Shown here: positions 7,832-10,698 of the stretch, in pieces
How positions within the stretch are numbered: the stretch's first letter is position 1
Layout of the letters: each line of letters opens with the position of its first letter
Source: an uncultured Prevotellaceae bacterium
GTDB taxonomy: Bacteria > Bacteroidota > Bacteroidia > Bacteroidales > Bacteroidaceae
Assembly: GCA_946403615.1 (NCBI GenBank)
Contig: CAMJAO010000048.1
Span: forward strand, 1-10,698
Length of the DNA: 10,698 bases
Reading direction: 5' to 3'
Made by a program: the position numbers and the translations under genes
Notes under the pieces: model-generated
Database searches by the model: none
What the model saw: the letters and a program-made list of their open reading frames with translations, nothing else
Told to the model about the DNA's origin: nothing

Positions 7832-7862
7832 GGATTTTCCCCTATGACTTTAGGGAAAATCC
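7832..7862. promoter_or_regulatory. Perfect inverted repeat abutting the promoter, operator or terminator
   Basis: GGATTTTCCC (7832-7841) and its exact complement GGGAAAATCC (7853-7862) flank an 11-bp spacer, so the half-site centres are 21 bp apart, about two helical turns. The right arm ends 1 bp before the TTTG of the downstream promoter. That geometry suits a dimeric regulator. It could instead be a hairpin ending transcription from upstream, as four T follow it, though they are interrupted by GG. Confidence 0.5.
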
Positions 7863-7863
7863 T

Positions 7864-7894
7864 TTTGGAAGGTGTAAATTTGTTCGTTTCTTTG
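7864..7894 (+). promoter_or_regulatory. Promoter for the Ser/Arg-rich secreted protein
   Basis: TTTG (7864-7867) and TTTCTTTG (7887-7894, followed by CATCG) are 19 bp apart and match the Bacteroidota -33/-7 layout with one mismatch in TAnnTTTG. An overlapping exact TAAATTTG lies at 7875-7882 but has no -33 partner. The resulting leader of roughly 40 nt is very A-rich, as in many well-expressed Bacteroidota genes. Confidence 0.55.
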
Positions 7895-7940
7895 CATCGT
7901 GAACAAGTAAAAAAAGTAAAACAATAAAAAACATACGACT

Positions 7941-9101
7941 ATGAAGAAGTTATTAGTAGCCCTGACAGCACTGTTCGCAGTAACAGTATCGGCAAACGCA
8001 ATGGGATATGAGCAAGCCCGCCAGCAGGCGCTGTTCCTGACTGACAAAATGGCTTACGAGTTGAACCTGACCGAGGATCAATATGAGGCAGCGTACGAGA
8101 TCAACCTCGACTACCTGTTGAGCGTGAACACCCGTGCCGACCTCTACGGAGCCTACTGGAACTACCGTAATATGGATATGAGCTACATCCTGCTCGACTG
8201 GCAGTATCAACTGTTCTGCAGCGCCACTTACTTCTATCGTCCCATCTATTGGGATGCAGGTTACTGGCACTTCGGCATCTACGCCCGCTATCCGCATCGC
8301 GACTACTTCTACTATGGCCGTCCTCATTTCTTCTATGTATATCGCGGCGGACACAGTTGGCATCACAACGGCGGTCGCAGCTGGTATCACGGACGTCACT
8401 TCGGTCCTCGTGAGAACAGAGGCAGAGATCATCACCAGGGAATGCGCAACGGATTCGAACGCGGCGACTACCGCAACGGATTCGACCACAATCCCAACCG
8501 CAGCAGCAACCGTGGCGGCAACATGGGCAACCGCAGGGATAACAACGGTAACTTCGGCCACGGCAACAACCGTCCGAACGGCAACCGCGAGAGTTCGACC
8601 CGTGCTACTGCACCCGAGCGTCACAACAATGGTGGATTCAACGGCGGCAGCCGCGGCAATGGCGGCCACGCTCCCTCTCAGGGCACTCGCCGGAATGACA
8701 CCTTCACTCCGAACAACAGCCGCTCACATCAGCAGAACAATATCGACCGCAGCACTACCCGTCCGCGTTCAGAGAGCAGCACCCAGCGTGGTTTCGACCG
8801 TGGCACCTCACGTCCCTCACACAGCATGGGTACCACCCCGCGCAGCACTTCTCCCTCACGCAGCATGAGCACATCACCTTCTCGTAGCATGAGTTCTCCC
8901 TCACGCAGCATGAGCACTCCTTCTCGCAGCATGGGTTCATCACCCTCGCGTAGCATGAGCTCATCACCCTCACGCAGCGGTTCGAGTTTCGGAGGCGGTT
9001 CACACAGCGGAGGCTCACGTGGAGGTAGCTTCGGAGGCGGTTCACGCGGTGGAGGCAGCTTCGGAGGCGGTTCACGCGGCGGCGGACATGGACACCGTTA
9101 A
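7941..9101 (+). CDS. Secreted protein with LTxxQ motif and long Arg/Ser/Gly-rich repeat tail
   Basis: A 386-residue protein of unknown function. It has a clear Sec signal peptide (MKKLLVALTALFAVTVSANA, residues 1-20) and no lipobox Cys. Residues 21-80 look helical and contain LTEDQ (43-47), an LTxxQ motif as in Spy/CpxP-like periplasmic proteins. Residues 81-155 are crowded with Tyr, Trp, Phe and His (YFYRPIYWDAGYWHFGIYAR, HSWHHNGGRSWYHGRHFG). From 156 on it is Asn/Arg/Gly-rich and disordered-looking, then has six PSRS units (305-346) and a Gly-rich end with two GGSFGGGSRG copies and HGHR. The mature protein is strongly basic, suggesting binding to an anionic partner such as polysaccharide, LPS or nucleic acid; that is inference. 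It has its own promoter and a terminator and forms a single-gene unit. I recall similar N-terminal regions in unnamed Bacteroidales proteins, but no assigned function. Confidence 0.85.
   Translation: MKKLLVALTALFAVTVSANAMGYEQARQQALFLTDKMAYELNLTEDQYEAAYEINLDYLLSVNTRADLYGAYWNYRNMDMSYILLDWQYQLFCSATYFYRPIYWDAGYWHFGIYARYPHRDYFYYGRPHFFYVYRGGHSWHHNGGRSWYHGRHFGPRENRGRDHHQGMRNGFERGDYRNGFDHNPNRSSNRGGNMGNRRDNNGNFGHGNNRPNGNRESSTRATAPERHNNGGFNGGSRGNGGHAPSQGTRRNDTFTPNNSRSHQQNNIDRSTTRPRSESSTQRGFDRGTSRPSHSMGTTPRSTSPSRSMSTSPSRSMSSPSRSMSTPSRSMGSSPSRSMSSSPSRSGSSFGGGSHSGGSRGGSFGGGSRGGGSFGGGSRGGGHGHR
8853..8978 (+). repeat. Six PSRS(M/G) repeats in the secreted protein
   Basis: PSRS recurs at residues 305, 313, 320, 327, 335 and 343 (steps of 8, 7, 7, 8, 8), the first five followed by Met and the last by Gly. 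DNA units are 21 or 24 bp and differ mostly at synonymous positions (Ser, Arg and Pro codons vary), which suggests an old expansion kept at the protein level. Confidence 0.85.
9021..9080 (+). repeat. 30-bp tandem duplication encoding GGSFGGGSRG twice
   Basis: Positions 9021-9050 and 9051-9080 match at 28 of 30 bases; both differences (9026/9056 and 9050/9080) are silent. They encode residues 361-370 and 371-380. The near identity points to a recent duplication compared with the upstream PSRS units. Confidence 0.85.
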
Positions 9102-9245
9102 TTAACTCTATATATGTGTTGTAGATGTTTTCAGGGTGACACAGGCTATTGAATTTAAGAATTGATCGAGAGGTAAAGTTTGTTTCAGGTAAGAATTGTT
9201 CAGGATAGTTAATTTGTAAAAGTCATCCAATATCTCTTAAAGGTT

Positions 9246-9269
9246 AGGGGGCACCGTTTGGTGCCCCCT
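9246..9269. terminator. Strong hairpin terminator between convergent genes
   Basis: A perfect 10-bp stem, AGGGGGCACC (9246-9255) with GGTGCCCCCT (9260-9269), closes a GTTT loop. It lies between the secreted-protein gene and the convergent phosphatase gene and could serve both strands. The following plus-strand sequence GATTGTGTAT is only moderately T-rich. The 144 bp between the stop at 9101 and the stem would be 3' untranslated sequence with no evident gene. Confidence 0.75.
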
Positions 9270-9329
9270 GATTGTGTATATGACTCATAGCCGCCTCTGA
9301 CTTCCACTATGGGAGGAACGGTACAGGAA

Positions 9330-9836
9330 TTATAAAATCAATTCACGGATTTCAGCGTTGGTCATTTTTTCCACTTCGTGCATAGGTCGGTTGTGATAGA
9401 CTGATTGGAGAGCTTTGTTGATGATGCCATGACCCACGGCGAGCACAGTCTGGTCAGGGTAGTCGCGTCGAAGCATCTGCATGAATCGGCTGGCACGGTC
9501 TTTCATCTGCTCGATAGTCTCGACATTGGCGGGCCAGACCTTGTCTTTCAGGTCTGGAATGAACATGCCGGTGAAATCGCCCCAATCGCGCTCGCGCAGC
9601 AAGGCTGTGGTCTTCACATCCATGTGATGCGGCTCGGCAATGATGGCACAGGTATCGATGGCACGCTTGAGGTCGCTGGAGAAGAACACGTCGATGTGCT
9701 CGTCCGTCAACTTATCGCGCACCTCGGCGGCTTGCCGGCGGCCTTCATCGTTCAACTCACCGGGGTCCTGTCCTTGTAATATCTGATTCACATTGCCTAC
9801 GGTCTGTCCGTGGCGTACTAACAACAAACGGGTCAT
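9330..9836 (-). CDS. Histidine phosphatase family protein (phosphoglycerate-mutase-like)
   Basis: A 168-residue single-domain enzyme of the histidine phosphatase superfamily, branch 1, related to GpmB/PhoE/CobC-type phosphatases. LLLVRHGQT (4-12) holds the phosphorylated His9. Arg58 in SSDLKRAIDT (53-62), Glu82 in LLRERDWGDFTG (79-90) and His136 in AVGHG (133-137) complete the catalytic set. It hydrolyses a phosphomonoester in the cytoplasm; the substrate cannot be read from sequence, and true mutase activity is less likely given the short length. The frame extends upstream to 9980 but that stretch is a low-complexity Phe/Leu run from the leader, so I take the ATG at 9834-9836, right before the conserved first strand. 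It is transcribed from the left half of the symmetric promoter pair, with about 60 nt of pyrimidine-rich leader. Confidence 0.9.
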   Translation of the reverse strand: MTRLLLVRHGQTVGNVNQILQGQDPGELNDEGRRQAAEVRDKLTDEHIDVFFSSDLKRAIDTCAIIAEPHHMDVKTTALLRERDWGDFTGMFIPDLKDKVWPANVETIEQMKDRASRFMQMLRRDYPDQTVLAVGHGIINKALQSVYHNRPMHEVEKMTNAEIRELIL

Positions 9837-9837
9837 G

Positions 9838-9886
9838 AATATAGAGAAATGAAAAAAGAAAAATGAGAAACGAGAAATATAGAGAA
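9838..9886. repeat. Purine/pyrimidine-biased leader with an 11-bp direct repeat
   Basis: AATATAGAGAA occurs at 9838-9848 and 9876-9886. Between them are GA/AAA runs with ATGA-like units, so the phosphatase mRNA leader (minus strand) is almost all pyrimidine, and the repeat ends 1 bp from its start codon. Confidence 0.5.
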
Positions 9887-9905
9887 GGGTGGGAAAAAAT
9901 TTGTG

Positions 9906-9913
9906 CAAAAGTA
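9906..9913 (-). promoter_or_regulatory. -7 element for the phosphatase gene
   Basis: The minus strand reads TACTTTTG followed by C, an exact TAnnTTTG match. No TTTG is found at the expected -33 distance; that position (about 9934-9937) overlaps the -7 element of the opposite promoter. Start of transcription would be near 9900. Confidence 0.6.
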
Positions 9914-9935
9914 GCAAAAATAAAAATAATAATCG

Positions 9936-9943
9936 TACTTTTG
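9936..9943 (+). promoter_or_regulatory. -7 element for the DUF308 membrane protein
   Basis: TACTTTTG followed by C is an exact TAnnTTTG match, about 22 bp before the ATG at 9966. The -33 region falls on the -7 element of the divergent phosphatase promoter and lacks a TTTG, so the two promoters are interlocked. Confidence 0.6.
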
Positions 9944-9965
9944 CGGTAACAAATACACTCATGTC

Positions 9966-10697
9966 ATGAAATTCATCCAAAGTTCTTATTTCCGCGCCCT
10001 TTTCGCCGCTGTGATTGGTATTCTGATACTATGCAACCCACTTGGTATGCTGAAAATCACCTCTATAGCCATGGGCATTCTGTTTCTGCTCACCGGTTTA
10101 TATTTCTGTTACAATTATTACCAGAAAAAAATCATGGAGACTGAGCGGAAATTCAAGGAGAAGGAAGAGAAACCTGAGACTGTCACTGCCGAAAAGGAGC
10201 AGGCCAGTGAACCGAAAGACTATAAGGAACGCGTCACCACATTCTCACTACCCGTGGTGGGTATGGGCAGCACCATTCTCGGTCTCTGTCTGACACTGGC
10301 TCCGAGCGGATTCATCAGTCTGTTTATGTATGTGTTGGGCGGCATCATCATTCTCGGAGCGCTCAACCAGTTCTTCACACTCTACCAAGCCAACAAATAC
10401 ACTCCCATCGCAACTTACTACTGGGCTGCTCCCACCCTGCTGCTTTTGGCGGGTTTGTTTATCATCATCAATCCGCTGACATCTGCAAAGGCGCCGCTTA
10501 TCATCGTGGCTATCTGTTTGATTGTCTATGCTGTGTCGGAAGTGATGAACGCCCTCTCCATCGAACATTGGGCCACGCGCAGAAACGAGATGCTACGCAT
10601 GGAACGCAGCGCACAAGCTAAGAAAGAGGAAACCAAAAGAATAGAAAAAGAAAAGCCGGGCGAATATGTGAATTATATCGTGACGGACGAAGAGTAA
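9966..10697 (+). CDS. DUF308/HdeD-like membrane protein
   Basis: A complete 243-residue inner-membrane protein resembling the DUF308 (HdeD-like) family. Six hydrophobic segments can be drawn as three helical pairs: about 10-26, 30-50, 96-112, 115-137, 151-168 and 175-196. Short Pro turns between partners (LCNPLGMLK, LAPSGFISLF, IINPLTSAKA) recur, giving an internal repeat typical of DUF308. A highly charged Lys/Glu-rich linker (53-91) separates the first pair from the rest, longer than I would expect for the family, and the C-terminal tail (203-243) is also charged, with a likely short coiled coil. E. coli HdeD is linked to acid resistance, but function in Bacteroidota is not established. The start at 9966 is the only sensible ATG; one at 9961 ends after two codons. 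No ribosome binding site is evident. Confidence 0.85.
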   Translation: MKFIQSSYFRALFAAVIGILILCNPLGMLKITSIAMGILFLLTGLYFCYNYYQKKIMETERKFKEKEEKPETVTAEKEQASEPKDYKERVTTFSLPVVGMGSTILGLCLTLAPSGFISLFMYVLGGIIILGALNQFFTLYQANKYTPIATYYWAAPTLLLLAGLFIIINPLTSAKAPLIIVAICLIVYAVSEVMNALSIEHWATRRNEMLRMERSAQAKKEETKRIEKEKPGEYVNYIVTDEE

Positions 10698-10698
10698 G

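Larger units (their letters stand above)
7585..7940. other. 356-bp divergent intergenic region
   Basis: It separates wzi (leftward) from the Ser/Arg-rich secreted protein (rightward). The first 85 bp are A/T-rich. Then come an AGGAGT repeat (7672-7702), an open frame of 41 codons on the plus strand (7722-7847, starting MSKEQADALIRM and ending in the inverted repeat) with no recognised family and no ribosome binding site, an inverted repeat (7832-7862) and a promoter (7864-7894). The region from about 7900 to 7940 is an A-rich leader. The small frame could be a relic or chance. Confidence 0.6.

Noticed and set aside
7953..8669. Minus-strand open frame of 238 codons opposite the secreted protein
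   Set aside because: Its Ala/Val-rich content is what the antisense of this repetitive gene gives; the plus strand has the signal peptide, promoter and terminator.
8254..8868. Thr/Ala-rich plus-strand frame of 204 codons inside the secreted-protein gene
   Set aside because: It is a +1 shadow of the Asn/Arg/Gly-rich repeats without start signals or a fold.
9156..9198. Direct repeat TAAGAATTG (9156-9164 and 9190-9198) and a possible small RNA before the terminator
   Set aside because: The repeat is short and A/T-rich, and no -33/-7 pair with proper spacing precedes the hairpin, so it is best taken as 3' untranslated sequence.
9837..9980. N-terminal extension of the phosphatase, which could look like a Phe/Leu membrane segment
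   Set aside because: It comes from the pyrimidine-rich leader, overlaps the promoter, and the conserved fold starts at the ATG at 9836.

Overview
The window reads as a Bacteroidales chromosome segment, most likely Prevotella or a close relative. Three things point there: promoters of the TTTG / TAnnTTTG type used by Bacteroidota, mostly absent Shine-Dalgarno sequences, and protein families (an EpsG-type polymerase, a Wzi-family protein, short lipoproteins) in forms typical of that order. Genus is inferred from overall resemblance and was not tested by any search.

Positions 1-4149 hold the proximal part of a Wzx/Wzy-type polysaccharide operon on the minus strand. From a clear promoter near 4118-4149 the order is wzy (polymerase), wzx (flippase), a rhamnosyltransferase-like GT2 enzyme, and a second GT2 enzyme cut by the left edge. 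Spacing is very tight (23 bp, 1 bp, then an ATGA overlap). Facing away from it, at 4286-5392, is a WecA-type polyprenyl-phosphate sugar-1-phosphate transferase, the enzyme class that starts such repeat units. Together they suggest a surface glycan (capsule, O-antigen or exopolysaccharide) built on undecaprenyl phosphate, extended by the GTs, flipped by Wzx and polymerised by Wzy.

Positions 5555-7584 (minus strand) carry a Wzi-family outer-membrane protein followed 2 bp later by a small lipocalin-like lipoprotein whose start is marked by an unusually strong Shine-Dalgarno sequence. Wzi family members help hold capsule at the cell surface, so this pair may belong to the same surface-glycan function. 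The lipoprotein and the WecA gene converge on a near-perfect palindrome.

Positions 7585-7940 form a 356-bp divergent intergenic region with a degenerate AGGAGT repeat, a 41-codon open frame of doubtful reality, a perfect 10-bp inverted repeat and a promoter. They lead into a secreted protein of 386 residues (7941-9101) with an LTxxQ motif, an aromatic/His-rich middle and a long Arg/Ser/Gly-rich tail with PSRS and GGSFGGGSRG repeats. This is the least explained gene in the window. A strong hairpin terminator (9246-9269) separates it from a convergent histidine-phosphatase (phosphoglycerate-mutase-like) gene.

Positions 9837-9965 hold a symmetric divergent promoter pair driving the phosphatase leftward and a DUF308/HdeD-like membrane protein (9966-10697) rightward. 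I found no tRNA, rRNA, insertion sequence, CRISPR array or recognisable defence system. Nothing here is clearly a new biological system; the Ser/Arg-rich secreted protein with its operator-like promoter region is the best candidate for something undescribed.
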